Shown here: positions 1 through 10,590 of the stretch, piece by piece
Layout of the letters: each line of letters begins with the position of its first letter
Position numbering within the stretch: position 1 is the stretch's first letter
Origin: Lithospermum erythrorhizon
Taxonomy: Eukaryota > Streptophyta > Magnoliopsida > Boraginales > Boraginaceae
NCBI GenBank assembly: GCA_019722365.1
Contig: JADFUC010000478.1
Coordinates: 25,840 to 89,839 of the forward strand
Direction: 5' to 3'
DNA: 64,000 nucleotides
Notes under the pieces: model-generated
What the model was told of the DNA's origin: nothing
The model's database searches: none
The model's input: only the letters and a program-made list of their open reading frames with translations
Position numbers and translations under genes: made by a program

Positions 1-639
1 TTGCACGACCAATCCTTGGTAGTTTAGTAACTCTCGTTGTTTCGATGATAAGTATGTCGTCGACATACGGGACTATGAATGATACGTAACTTCGGCTTAC
101 ATGCTTGGCATACACAGATTCTTCTTCGTTCTTGATGAAACCAAACTCTTTGAATTGATTCATCAAAAGCGTGGAGTCCCAAGCTAGCAGGATACTGCTT
201 AAGACCATAAATGGACTTTTGCAGCTTGCGTACCTTAGGTCACTTTAGGACATGTAAAACTGGAGGTTGTACCCATTATGCTTCATACAAATTTCCATTC
301 AAAGGCGGTCTTTCGTCCATTTGCCATATTTCATAGTCACGAAATGCGGCAATGGCTAAGACCCCATCCGGATGGATTTAAGCATAGCCAGCAGCGAGTA
401 AGTTTCGTCATAGTCCTCAGTGAACTTGTTTGAAACCTTCATTTTACAAATTAAACTTTGAAAACATCGGCGTTTTAAGTCTTTATCATGTTTCTTCTTA
501 AATACCCGTTTACATTCAATGAGGCTGAGCCCCATTGGTAAATCTAACAAGGACAACACCGTTTTTTGGTACGCAGATCCATCTCCCGGTTGTATGGCTA
601 TTTGCGTTTGTCGGCGTCCTTTGCTGTGCATTGCTTGCT
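1..639 (-). pseudogene. rt: copia A reverse transcriptase, N-terminal half, broken and cut by the edge
   Basis: The frame 631-356 carries the start of the copia RT domain (RVT_2): LPMGLSLIECKRVFKKK matches the usual PIGCKWVFKKK, and EDYDETYSLLAMLKSIR matches DYDETFSPVAMLKSIR. The loop between them is shifted out of frame. Downstream are FLNGNLYEA remains (about 300-270), KSPFMVL (about 215) and NQFKEFGF (about 160). The catalytic motif YVDDILII is intact at about 67-44. The window ends about 15 codons later, so the thumb, RNase H and 3' end are not present. Interruptions make it inactive. Confidence 0.85.
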
Positions 640-2079
640 TTGCTAAAGAAGTGGGCTCGTCGCTTTCAATGATGAAAGCTTCGCGTACGGCGCTACGGTT
701 TGTGGCGATCTGTTGGATCTCCCTAGTTGGGTGCTGCGGTTTCGCAATGGATCCAAACTGGGTCTTCTATAAAAGAAGGTTCGATTCTTGTGGTGTGTCG
801 AGATGCCTCTGCATTAGATCATCGACATTGACTTCGTCGAGCAGCTTACGTGAAGATGAACACCCATTATGATCCTTGCGGACAAATATTCCCCTTTCAA
901 AGGAATTCTCATGTTCTAACAATGAAGATTTTTTATTCTCACCCTTGAATTATTAGTAGCAAGCTGTTTCCAGGTATCTGTAAAATAGCATTTATCGGTT
1001 GGGCGCTTGAAGTGTATCTTTGTTAATCTGCTTAACATAAGCTTAGCGACCGAATGTTAGAAAACCCAACTTGGGAATCTTCCCCGAACCACATTTCATG
1101 GGGAGTTTTATCTGTACGGTTGGACATCTGTTTAAGGTAAGATGCCGCTTAGAAGTGCATATCCCGAGAAATTAGCGGTAGATCGAATGGGCTCATCGTA
1201 GATCGAACCGTGTCAAGAAGGAGTTGGAATTTTCTCCCTTCCGAACCATTATCTTTGTGGGCGTTCTGGCTGAGTGAGTTGTGAAACAATACCACTCTCT
1301 AAAATGAGTATTGAACTTCGTCATTCACTCTATCAGGCCAAGATGTGTGTCTTTGTTCGGTGGTTTTTTCACTGCCGTTTTGGAACTCCTTGAATTTCTC
1401 AAAGGACTCGTGTTTGTGTCTCAAATGGATACACAAAACCGTATCTGTAGTCATCGATGGAAATGTAATGAAGTAGTTATAACCTCCCTCTTTAAGATGT
1501 TCATTGGCCCGCGTACATCGATATGTATGATCCCCCAATAAATCGCTTGCCACTAGGTTTAAGCAGGTGAAAGGCATTTTGGTCATTTTGCTGACCAAGA
1601 CTTCGTACTTATCGTATGATTCATAATCGAAACCTTCAAGTATTCCACGGGTGGAGTTTCTTGATTTGGTTCTCGTTAATGTGACTGGTCTGCTGATACC
1701 ATAGGTATGTTTGGTTTAGTCGTTGGAAGCATTCCGTTTAAGTTTATGTTATATGACTCGTGTCTATGCAAGCGTCTGATTCATTTTGAAGGAGGCGGTA
1801 CCAAATACTACCCGTTCTACGGTGATCCTAAATTCATCGGGATCTGTGAAAATGAAAAACCATCATTATTCAGAAACGAGGGGAAATAGAAATAATATTC
1901 ACCTGCAAATTACGGTACATAGTAATCGAATCAGTTCAAAACAAGGCCCATGGGAAAATTTAAACTAATGGATCCCTCTGCCCAAGGGCATGACCGCACC
2001 ATTCCCTTTGTGATCCATTTCCCTCTTTCGGAGTCTTCTTGATTGAGCTCATATTACGATAATAGGGGCTTATGACCGG
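640..2079 (-). pseudogene. int: copia A protease remnant and integrase, broken
   Basis: Integrase joins the cDNA to host DNA in the nucleus. From 2,030 to 1,890 the minus strand shows a remnant of the region between protease and integrase, with GNGS and NIISIS near the family's usual VGNG and RNIISV. The pre-integrase segment follows at about 1,690-1,570, ending in KMTKMPF. The open frame 1,598-1,299 then matches the integrase core, with GGYNYFITF, LRHKHESFEKFKEFQ and degraded remains of the TDVCGP region. The C-terminal half (about 1,290-650) shows TLNRCPT and a KCGSGKIPKLGFLTFG segment, the equivalent of the conserved TPYEIW/KPSLSFLK region. Protease is not convincingly visible. Stops and frame changes are frequent. 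Confidence 0.8.
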
Positions 2080-2944
2080 TGTCTAGCGCCAGTAAATTAG
2101 AAGTTGTCTGAGCTTGATAACATAAATACACAATGAAATTTGACGGTCGTGAAACCATTTATTTCTATAAATACGTGAACTTCACAATTAGGCTTCCGAT
2201 GACCCAAGTTTTACGCAATAAGCAAACTTGCCAATGTCTTTACTAAGCTCTCCTTTCCGACCTTGGGATTACTGAACCGCGCTTTGCCGATAACAAGCTT
2301 CTTTTTCTTCTTGAATTTCTTCTTGTTTCTAAAGCAGAAGGAGTAGAATTTTAGTCTTACCCGGGTTCGTCTCGACGTCGTGACCATCTTATGTAGTTCG
2401 TTTAGAATAACTCAAACTTGCATATTGAAGTTCCATGGCGGAGAATTTATGCAGAAGAGACTTCGGGGATGAGATCCTTGGTAGTTAACAGAGCTTGGTG
2501 CCCAGGCGTTGAGTCAAATCAGCAACCAATCATTTTAATGACCTGAGAACTGCGGCACATCGTTCTGACTTTATCCACGAAACCTGAAGACGATTAATGT
2601 CATATCTCTTTGTTTAACTTGGCTGGAATAATTCCTCGAAGTTGCGGTATATGTCATATCTTTGCCACACTTTCATATTGAATTTGGAGCAGAAGTTCCA
2701 TATTGGCAACATGAACATTGGGCATCCTGAGGATCGGACTTGTGCTTTTTGTAGGATCCACTTTTCGATGGGAGGCGCTACCGATGGGATTCGCGAGAAC
2801 ATATTGTTAAACACGTATTCGATCTACTTGAGAATGATTCTCAGTTTCGAGACCACTTCGTCAAAATTGAGTTATTCGACTTGCACTTTTTTCAAGTCTT
2901 TGGCGAAACAAGTTCTTAGGAGTAAACGATGAAGTATTAGCCAT
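2080..2944 (-). pseudogene. gag: copia A gag, broken
   Basis: Gag is the nucleocapsid-forming part of the copia polyprotein, made in the cytoplasm. I chose the ATG at 2,944 because it opens a peptide MANTSSFTPKNLF, typical of copia gag starts. Further pieces in shifting frames match gag: LNFDEVVSKLRIILK near 2,860-2,820, a UBN2-type segment in 2,814-2,614, and SQVIKMIG near 2,545. A lysine-rich stretch at about 2,340-2,280 is followed by GHRKPNCE near 2,195, which fits the end of a zinc knuckle; the first cysteines are lost. At least four frame changes are needed, so it cannot make gag. The domain assignment is by pattern recognition of the family. Confidence 0.75.
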
Positions 2945-3587
2945 AATTCTACAAGAGAATAAATAAAATGGAAAATAGGTGATATTATCATTAAAAAAAC
3001 TTACAAATAAATTGTAAAGTAAATACTAATACTTCAAATCTCCCACGAGAAATATATTAGTATCGAGACCTATGCCTTAAATTCAACGGCTGCTGCTACA
3101 TTTGAATCAGTTATAATAGTAGGTTGTCAACAATTATAAAACTATATAACTTCTTGTGTATTTAGCGTCTCTGAATCTTTACTGACATTGTATATAGAAA
3201 ACACATTAAGCGTACCAATTAAACGAAGTCTTACTTGGATTGATCATCCCCGAAAGAAAGCCCACAACGTTAATTAAAATCCAGCAAACCTGATCCATTG
3301 TCATATCAAATGCAACATTGCTTAACACCGCCCCGTCGGTGTGCCTAATTGATGCAATTGATTGCCTGACTTTAAAATTAACTTGATACTTTGCTTAAAT
3401 TTTTAATTGGTGAGATTATTATTACTTTGTTTTCATTTACTCATGCATACTAGCACATAATCCATGTCATGCGACATGAAAAAATAAAACAAGTAATGCG
3501 CATTCAAGATATACGATATGGCCTAGAACCTATTCTAGTATTTATGCAATACTAACATAAGTCCTAATTATTGTATCTTGTATACAG
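2945..3587 (-). other. untranslated leader of copia A
   Basis: This stretch holds no ORF of note. It aligns in order with 33,440-34,165 of LARD 1 and, inverted, with 38,870-39,480 of LARD 2. Shared blocks include taagcgtaccaattaa and aaatttttaattggtgagatta. It lies between the LTR and the gag start. The part of the leader nearest the LTR seems deleted here. Confidence 0.6.
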
Positions 3588-4344
3588 TTACGCGGAAGGT
3601 TGAATCAGAATGATTTATGCTGAAATAACGAGGATAGACGAAACCAAACCCAAGAAAAATTCTTGGAGAATTTCGACCAAGCGAGGCGGCTACTTAGGGT
3701 TTTTTTGATGAAAAGGATTTACAAACATGTCATGAAAACCTAAAGTTTTCTTATATAGGAGCTAGGTTAAAAGCAAACCCGATAGAGAGCCCGTTAAGTA
3801 TTAGCTTGACTCGTTAAGCGTATTTGGATTCGTTAAGATACTAATGAGTTGCTAATAAGGTTGAACTATTTAATTGGCTTAATTAAATAGTAATGATCGA
3901 TATCGATAATCTTTCAAGTTATTATTAATACTAAAATTACTCGAACCAATTAAATAACTAATGGTGATTCTATTTATTCAATCGATATTCTACATAAAAT
4001 GTAGAACCACTTTGTAATTGAAATACATTTCTCGATTATCTGATTCTCTTTAATTTCATACATGAAATATAACTTCAGCGTCCTTGTATGTGTGTGACCT
4101 TCCCCGAAGCAGATATGGCTAAGTTGTATAATAATAATAATTGACGATTACTATTATTTATAGCGATTAATAGTAAGATCTGATAGCTGTAACCCATAAA
4201 TTATCATGAGAACCCGCACTATTAATATCTGATTACTAAGTTGAACACTAAGTTACGATGGTCACATTTAACCCAATGGTAAATGAATTGTCTATGATTG
4301 TCCTGACGGGCATAATAAATGAAATCAATTCGTTGATTTTGACA
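3588..4344 (-). repeat. 5' LTR of copia A, 3' end deleted
   Basis: Blocks match in order with the LTRs at 28.0-29.0 and 35.6-36.6 kb, including a tacatgaaatataa block, the gtgtgtgacct box (about 4,091-4,100), a run of taataataat and a ggcataataaa block near the outer edge. The outer edge is set at about 4,344 by a degenerate TGACA end. About 130 bp at the leader side, plus the primer binding site, are missing compared with the other copies. The junction near 3,588 is inferred from where the similarity jumps. Confidence 0.6.
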
Positions 4345-4905
4345 AAGTTTACCGATTGGACCATGAGGGTACCCTACCGAACTTTCCTTTGTCTCGTCAA
4401 TTTTAAATTACATACGTCCCCCGCTGATAGCGGGGAATAAATGGGTATATGGATGTGCTGCGCTGGCGTTGCTAATGTTAGTCCGTTGACAAAGTGCTTC
4501 GTACCGACTTAGATTGTTGTGGGCTGTGAAGGCCAGCCTCGGGGAGATATTCAATCTTGTTTCTCGGGGGACCATAGAATCCACACTTGAGACTCTCTCA
4601 CGAGTGGCTGCTTTCAATTGACTTGACTCGGGTGCGCTTCCTCGGATCATGTGTGCGCTACGACCGTGAAGGCTGCCGGGGCACAGAGGCACTATGCTTA
4701 TGCATGTGGCTTGTACCGCGAGTCAAACTCGCTTCAGTTTATGGCCGCAAAAATTGACCCGGACATTTGGGGTTATAAATTATAGTAAGGCTGATCCGCT
4801 GATCACACGCAGGATGAGCACAAAGTATGACGAGCCGGGCGACCAGAGGAGCACTCTGCCGGCTTCTCTGTCCCCGAGGATGCCTTGTCGGCCCCTTTAT
4901 TTTGG
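4345..4905 (-). pseudogene. rh: gypsy A RNase H fragment, broken
   Basis: RNase H removes the RNA strand during reverse transcription. On the minus strand, the piece at about 4,850-4,760 shows AHPACDQ and IIYNPKCPGQF, the equivalent of the TDQPLR...NPECSGR region that follows RT in Tat elements. The frame 4,692-4,408 contains SSVDSMVPRETRLNISPRLA followed by TAHNNLSRYEAL, matching the RNase H segment VxxSPxGDxIExxxRL and ATNNxAEYEAL. Two or more frameshifts separate them. The gene is continuous in order with the RT at 9,905-10,590, on the far side of copia B. Codons are GC-richer than the flanking LTR DNA. Confidence 0.7.
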
Positions 4906-5804
4906 TGTTCTGAAAATTATAATCAAGTTGCCTAATCTTAGGATAAAGATCCCGGAATGCTACGGATTGTACAAAAGCCAATAAATAGAATTGGTACAAG
5001 TGTGTACCTTTTGGTCGAACAAATCAGTAAATACGAATTAAATTGCTCGCGATACTCAAGCGTATCTCTGAATCATCCACACAAGCAAATTGCCGAACTC
5101 TTACGGGCGTTTTTGGTAGAGCGGCAGAAGTATAAACTAGGAATAAAAGGATAGAAGAAAAAACTTGTTTTTATTCCTAAGAGGGTCGGCTATTTTGATA
5201 GTGGTGGAGAGAGTTTTGATTTCTTGTAAATCAAATATGAGCATTAGTTTTAGTTGTGTTGAATTAAGCCACTTAAATAGGCAAACACTTGAGAGTTTCA
5301 AGGAGATAAAATCTCCTCAAAACTCTATCATTGAGTCCTCGGGATTCGATTTTCCGTCCCGAATGTTTCCTTCATGTTTCACTTCATACTCGGGAAGTTT
5401 ATAATACATTTATTATATAGTTCGGTTTACTGTTTGTGTGTGACCTCTTAGGACGAATTGACAAGAGTAATATATTAAACAATATTAACCGACTATTATA
5501 TTAATATATAGATTACGAGCGGACCCTAGTAAGCCATCGTAACCCCTAATGTCAATACGTTAATCCTAAAATACTAATTGTCTAACAATTAATATGTATT
5601 GAACTTACATATATATATATAATTTGAATGAACTTACTATTGTATTAATGTATAGAATACTAATTGTCTAACAATTAATATGTATTGAACTTATATAAAT
5701 ATATATAAAATATATATATATGTAATTTGAATGAATAAATTGGTTGTACAATCTAAATTGTTCAACTGGCATTGTATGAGATCGCATTTCTCATATTTCC
5801 AACA
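4906..5804 (-). repeat. 3' LTR of copia B
   Basis: Begins tgttctgaaaattataatc and ends atttccaaca. It aligns over its length with 9,100-9,904, including the blocks tgtaccttttggtcgaacaaa and gagagttttgatttcttg. It is about 95 bp longer because of an internal tandem duplication. The gtgtgtgacct box lies at 5,436-5,446. Confidence 0.85.
5572..5745. repeat. tandem duplication of about 85 bp inside the copia B 3' LTR
   Basis: The segment atactaattgtctaacaat...gtattgaactta, followed by an AT dinucleotide run and aatttgaatga, occurs twice in a row here. The sister LTR (about 9,767-9,840) has it once. Slippage at the TA-rich run is the likely cause. Confidence 0.8.
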
Positions 5805-6759
5805 CTCCCACTTGCCCTTGGACGATTTCAACGATTCCTTCGATACGCGATTTCCAGCGGTCAAGCTTTGGTAAGAAATGTGTCACCAAACTCTCGCACC
5901 CGCAGTTTCCTTGGTAATGGACAGGTTAATGTGATATCCAACTCATAGCTGGTGGTGGCCACCAAATCACCCTTAACTCCCCAAGATTACAGAAATCTAC
6001 CGATTTATCCGGTTGTATGAATCCCCTATTGTACCTAGGTTCCATTTATACTCTTATAGTATACCCAATCCTTTGTCGTTATGATCCTCCTGTTACAGAG
6101 GACGTTTGACAAGGTCAAAGCACATTACTCCAGTACTTATGAAACCTTGTTACTCAGGTCTAAGAATCTCCATAAATAAGAATTAATAAAAAACGAGCAT
6201 ACATAAGAATTAATAAAAAAACGAGCATACATAAAAAACGAGCATACATAAGAAAACGAGCATACATAAGAAAAAACGAGCATACATAAAAAACGAGCAT
6301 ACATAAGAATGTTCTTAGGAGATGAGATTTCAAGTTACTTTAGTTGAATTCTTATGAGCATACATACTATGATAAGTTGATGTTGGTCTAACTAACATGA
6401 TGGAGATATTGTATCGTTTGTATCTTTTATGTAAGGATTAATAAACAATGAGTTGAATTAATCTCAATGCATAAAATAAAACATCCATGTTCAAAACATA
6501 AATGAAAATGTCGTTCCTGATCAAAACAGGAAGCTAACTAGACAATACGTGTAATGAAACAGTAGTCTAAAACAAAACGATAAAAAGTTGGTCCTCTGGT
6601 GTCGTCTCATAACGCTCCAGGTGGTCTGCACCATCTTCAGCAATCTTCTACTCTGACCTGCACATTTTGAAAAAGTGTCAGTATAACGATTAATGTCAAC
6701 AGCATTATCGTATCAGAAATGAAGTATCTCAAGTCATAATATGACTCTACCTCTCAAGA
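5805..6759 (-). other. copia B 3' untranslated region
   Basis: Lies between gag and the 3' LTR. I see no coding potential. It starts with the polypurine tract (5,805-5,819) and contains a short tandem array (6,171-6,309). In an autonomous element this position would hold the pol gene, which is absent. Confidence 0.6.
6171..6309. repeat. tandem repeat, unit acgagcatacataag
   Basis: Six copies of an acgagcatacata core, separated by 4 to 15 bases of A-rich spacer (taaaaa, agaattaataaaaa). Unit length varies from 17 to 28 bp. The copies are nearly identical, so the array is recent compared with its host element. Confidence 0.85.
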
Positions 6760-7451
6760 CGGATCTGTGATAGTATCACGTCTCAATCCAGGTGGAAAAG
6801 TCCTCTTGGCATATGTCCTTGCTCTCCTCTTAGGAGCTCGCACATGTCCGTCATTACGTGACTGCCCGCCCATCTCTCTACTTTCTTTAAACCTCAAAGC
6901 GCCCGGAGTGAAGCATAATCTTTCTATATCCCTTTCGTATTTGTCATTTATGATGCTCTCATAAATCAGAAACAAAGCGAAGCTGGCTCTCACTGGATCG
7001 TGTACAGACCTGAATCCAGGAGAGTCCTCGGGATATATACCTTGAATGATATCCTTCGCCAACACCCCTGGTATTGAAATTCCCGAGTACCGGAGTAGCT
7101 CGATCAACTTCATCATATCAGACATGTGGGAATTCTGTTCATTCAGGTTAACTAATCTGCAGAATATTTTGAAATGCCTTAGACTTCAGCCTTTGTACGA
7201 AGTCGAACTTTAGCTGATCGAATATGTCTTTGGGTTCTGAGAACGCGAATCTCTCCTTGAAGCTGTCGTTCATGCACACTTGCATTACATATCTGGCTTC
7301 ATTCGAATCTTTCAAGTGCTTCAGGTATTCTTGCTTTAAGTGAAAGGGATAACTGTCCATAGGAATTATTGGGATTTTCCTCTCCAATACATATCATTTG
7401 TCCTCAATTTGAAGGACTATTTTGAGTCGTCACGGCATCGGAAACTTCCAT
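6760..7451 (-). pseudogene. gag: copia B gag-like gene, broken
   Basis: Two open pieces in order on the minus strand. The frame 7,387-7,148 has HLKQEYLKHLKDSNEARYVM and NDSFKERFAFSEPKDIFDQL, which fit the UBN2-type copia gag (xxWLxDNxAxxxI... MDAYDIIxxLxxxF). The frame 7,125-6,754 continues with MMKLIELLRYSGISIP and VLAKDIIQGIYPE, the equivalent of the HVxKMIxxIExLxxLG...LATDLILxSLP part. It ends in an Arg-rich tail without a CCHC knuckle. A possible start is the ATG at 7,451, but a stop follows within 20 codons, so the N-terminus is frameshifted. Gag alone could only form particles with pol supplied by other elements. Its neighbours are the long leader upstream and non-coding DNA downstream. 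Confidence 0.6.
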
Positions 7452-9099
7452 AATAACTATTGTAGAAAGTCTATAAGGAACAACTTAATCTATATGTCAT
7501 AAAATATTTTATAATTGGATAATAGAATAACTATACTAGTGTTTACAATCCCACTAAACACCACAGTATTCAGAACTTACAACAGCAAATGAGCGGCAAC
7601 ACGCGCAACATTTTCGTTTTAAACAATCTAAGCAAGCGTACTATCACACTATTAAGACTATCATAATCTTGGAATTACCAAGAGTTCAACTTAGACTATG
7701 TTGGTAATCTTTTATGTCAACGGGTCCACGTCGTACATTGGAAATCACCGTAAAATCTTGAGCGTAAATTCGAGTGAAAGTGTAGGCTCGAGGTTCTTGA
7801 GCAATGGCTTAGACTATTCCGTGAGGGGTGTGGCCTCCCGGATGTGGCGTACGTCTTGTGAGCCCGTGCACCTAGAGTAGATCCGGTCGACTTGACATTT
7901 TGGCATGACATTAGGTGCTTATTTATTAGGTGGGATTTATAATATTTTATTAATTCTTATGACCATGTATCGATCAAACAAGCCAAAAGAATACACCCGT
8001 GAATCTTAAGGAAAATATAATACTTTATTGGAGATTGTGATATAATTATTAGTTGGAAATATTTCTAAACTATACTTGGTTCATCGCGCTATTTTCAGTT
8101 ATTTATTCTTTAAGGTGGATTAATATTTTTAATAATTAATTATTACGATTAGTATCCCAAGTTTTTAATGCATTTTTATAAATATAAGACTAAAACACCT
8201 TAAGTAAAATAGTATTTATAGGCCTATTATCTATATAATATAATAATATATCACAAGGTCCATGAAATCCATCAAATATATCATATTATATTATGCATGA
8301 CAAATAATCAACATTATATTTAAACATACATGACATGGATAGGCAAATAATGTAGGCACAGAACATGTCAAGAACAAACATCAAATGAAATGAACTATTT
8401 AATTTGTCTAAGTGTAAAGTCACTAGTAATCTAATTCTAGTGTTTATTTAATATCTAATATTAAAATATATTTAGAACTATCCAAAAATACGTGTTTTAC
8501 ACTCATGATGATTAATCCTTAAATTATGTTATAATTCGAAACTCCAATTATCTAATAATTTTAGGTCTCGATCCTAATTAAATCAAGTTCGAAATATTAT
8601 GATTAAACCAAATTGAAATTAGAAATTAATTGGCCTAAGTCCATTGGCTTTAATTAGCTTTAATTGATTCCAAGAAATATTTTAATCACATTAAATCCGG
8701 ACGGGTCGGCAAGCGGGTTGAGTCAAGTCAAAGCAGGTTTGACGGGTCAAGCGGCAACCGTTTGACCGGAATCCTTTCGGTTGACTTCGACTCGATGGCG
8801 TCGCGCTGGCGTCAGCCTAGGCGGGCGTCATCACTTGGCGTCGGCTAGGCGGCGTAGTAGTCAATCGGTTGACTTTTTACGTTTGACTCAGTCGGAGCAG
8901 AATCGATGGTTTTTACTCGTTTCAATTAATAAGGTGACATAAAAATTAATTCATAAAAATTCTTAAAAATCAAAAATATTATTTGAAGATTTTTCACATT
9001 AAAAAATTTCAAAAATAATTAACTTTTAATCATATTTGGTATTTATTAAATAATTATAATGTAATCACGTAACTTAGGCTTCCAGGAGCCCCTTGTTGG
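7452..9099 (-). other. copia B leader, with a GC-rich patch
   Basis: Untranslated region between the 5' LTR and gag. It is mostly AT-rich, with a sharply GC-rich patch at about 8,690-8,900 full of gttgac, ggcgtc and ggtttgac motifs. The same layout, with recognisable blocks such as tgtcatgccaaa and gtcaagtcgac, appears inverted at 14,117-16,171 and 16,951-17,593. No canonical tRNA-Met primer binding site could be made out beside the LTR. Confidence 0.6.
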
Positions 9100-9904
9100 T
9101 GTTCTAAGCGTATAATCAAGTTAAAGTTAGCGGATAAAGAATCGAGAATGCTCACAGTTATATGAAATAATAATCCATTACTTTACAAGTGTGTACCTTT
9201 TGGTCGAACAAATCAATAAGCCGGCGGAATTAAATTGCTCTAATGCTTAAGCGAGTATCTCTAAGATCGTCCACACCATCAAATGACCCGAACTCTTCCG
9301 TACGTTTTACTAGAACCCTTGAAGTATAAACTAGGAATAAAAGTGTGGAATTGTTTTTCTTCCTAAGGGGGTCGGCTATTTTAATAGTAGTGGAGAGAGT
9401 TTTGATTTCTTGTAAATCAAATATGAGCATTAGTTTTAGTTGTGTTGAATTAAGCCACTTAAAATGAGGAAACCTTGAGAGTATCAAAGGAGATCAAATC
9501 TCCTGTATGTCGTCTCCGCCTGTAGAGGCTAAATTGAGTCCCTCGAGGATTCGATTTTTCGTCTCGAATGTTTCCTTCGTGTTTCACTTTATACTCGGGA
9601 AGTTTATAATACATTTATTATATAATTAGGTTTAATGTTTGTGTGTGACCTTTTAGGGCCAGTGTGAGTAATATATTCATGATATTAACTTTACTGTATT
9701 AATATATAAATTACAGAGCGGACCTAGTAAGCCATCGTAACCCCATTGTCAATACGTTATTCCTAAAATTCTAATTGTCCTAACGAATTAATAATGTTGA
9801 ACTTACATATATATATATATATGGATATAATTTGAATGAGTAAATCGGTTGTACAATCTAAATTGTTCACGGGCATTTTATAGTAATTTCTCATATTTTC
9901 AACA
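9100..9904 (-). repeat. 5' LTR of copia B
   Basis: Pairs with 4,906-5,804. Begins tgttctaagcgtataatc and ends attttcaaca. The gtgtgtgacct box is at 9,641-9,651, followed on the minus-strand side by the conserved ccatcgtaacccc block. Read on the minus strand it starts TGTTGAAAAT. Confidence 0.85.
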
Positions 9905-10590
9905 CTCATGACTCATTTGTGTGTCTGTTGGCTCTTCCCACCTCGAGGAACCTTTTCATGGCGGACTCATTCTCTGATGTGGGAAATCTGGCCGCTATTT
10001 CAGGCCCCAGCGAGGAGCACGAAGGTACTTCTTGAGCTCCTGGAACGACTACTCACGGTCCGAGGTTCATTCGAACTCTTTCAATTTTTTGATCGCCTTA
10101 TAGAAGGGTAGGCTCCGATCCCCGGCTCTAGATATGAACCTAGTCAAGGCCGCGATCCCTAAAATTGTTTGAGTCTTTGAAATTGCATTTTACGGTCGTA
10201 ATTTTTTCAGATTTGGCTCTATTCCTCTAAAGGTGATCATGTATCCGAGGAATTTCCCCGAGGTCACCCTAAAGACACATTTGTCCGGGTTGATCTTAGC
10301 TTGTGCTGCTCCAAGTTCTCGAAGATTTTCACGAGGGTTGGCCATGATCCTCAGCCTCCCGGCTCTTGATGAGCATGTCATCCACTTAGATCTCCATATT
10401 CCGACCAATGCAGGTAGTGAACACCTTGTTGACCATCCGGTATATTTGCATTCTTTAAGCCCAAAAGCCGTAACTTTCAGCTGGTGAATGCCGTACTCGG
10501 TTATAAATGTAGTCTTTCGTAGATACTCTGCCATGAATATGATGATATCCTCGGAAGTCAAGAAGTCCACACCTTTACCATGCCTTGGAA
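9905..10590 (-). pseudogene. rt: gypsy A reverse transcriptase, with deletion and stops
   Basis: On the minus strand, KTTFITEYGIHQLKVTAFGLK (about 10,515-10,453) matches the Tat RT core KTAFITxxGxYCYxVMPFGLKNA. The catalytic YVDDM is reduced to VDDML (about 10,385-10,367), with the tyrosine codon changed to TAA. KINPDKCVFRVTSGKFLGYM follows near 10,310-10,240, then a RFISRAGDRSLPFYKAIKKL segment (10,130-10,080) and SFQELKKYL near 10,030, all family hallmarks. About 130 residues of the RT fingers are missing between the protease linker and the KTTFITEYG block. The gene stops at 9,905, where copia B begins, and resumes as RNase H at about 4,870. Confidence 0.8.

Larger units (their letters stand above)
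1..4344 (-). mobile_element. Ty1/copia LTR retrotransposon (copia A), 5' part
   Basis: Reading the minus strand from right to left, the order is LTR, leader, gag, GAG-pre-integrase, integrase and reverse transcriptase, which is the copia order (integrase before RT). The left window edge cuts it inside RT, just past the YVDDIL motif, so RNase H and the 3' LTR are outside. All coding parts are broken by frameshifts and stops. It appears to be inserted in the RNase H region of a minus-strand gypsy element, whose coding resumes at about 4,400. The LTR and leader match those of the two large non-autonomous elements at 27,978-44,691, making this family their probable protein donor (inference). Confidence 0.85.
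4906..9904 (-). mobile_element. Ty1/copia-like LTR element with gag only (copia B)
   Basis: Two LTR copies (4,906-5,804 and 9,100-9,904) flank 3.3 kb holding one gag-like region and no integrase or RT. Sequence inside the left LTR edge reads, on the minus strand, AAGGGCAAGTGGGAG directly before TGTTGG, a typical copia polypurine tract, so the element is minus strand and the right LTR is the 5' LTR. Gypsy A coding stops at each outer edge and continues across it, so it was inserted there. I could not find a matching 5-bp target duplication. LTR similarity may extend left to about 4,878. Confidence 0.75.

Noticed and set aside
4408..4692. 94-codon minus-strand ORF as an independent gene
   Set aside because: It carries the gypsy RNase H motifs (TAHNN..RYEAL) and belongs to gypsy A.
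6171..6309. CRISPR-like array
   Set aside because: Units are only 13 bp with irregular A-rich spacers, and the setting is a plant retrotransposon; it is a simple tandem repeat.
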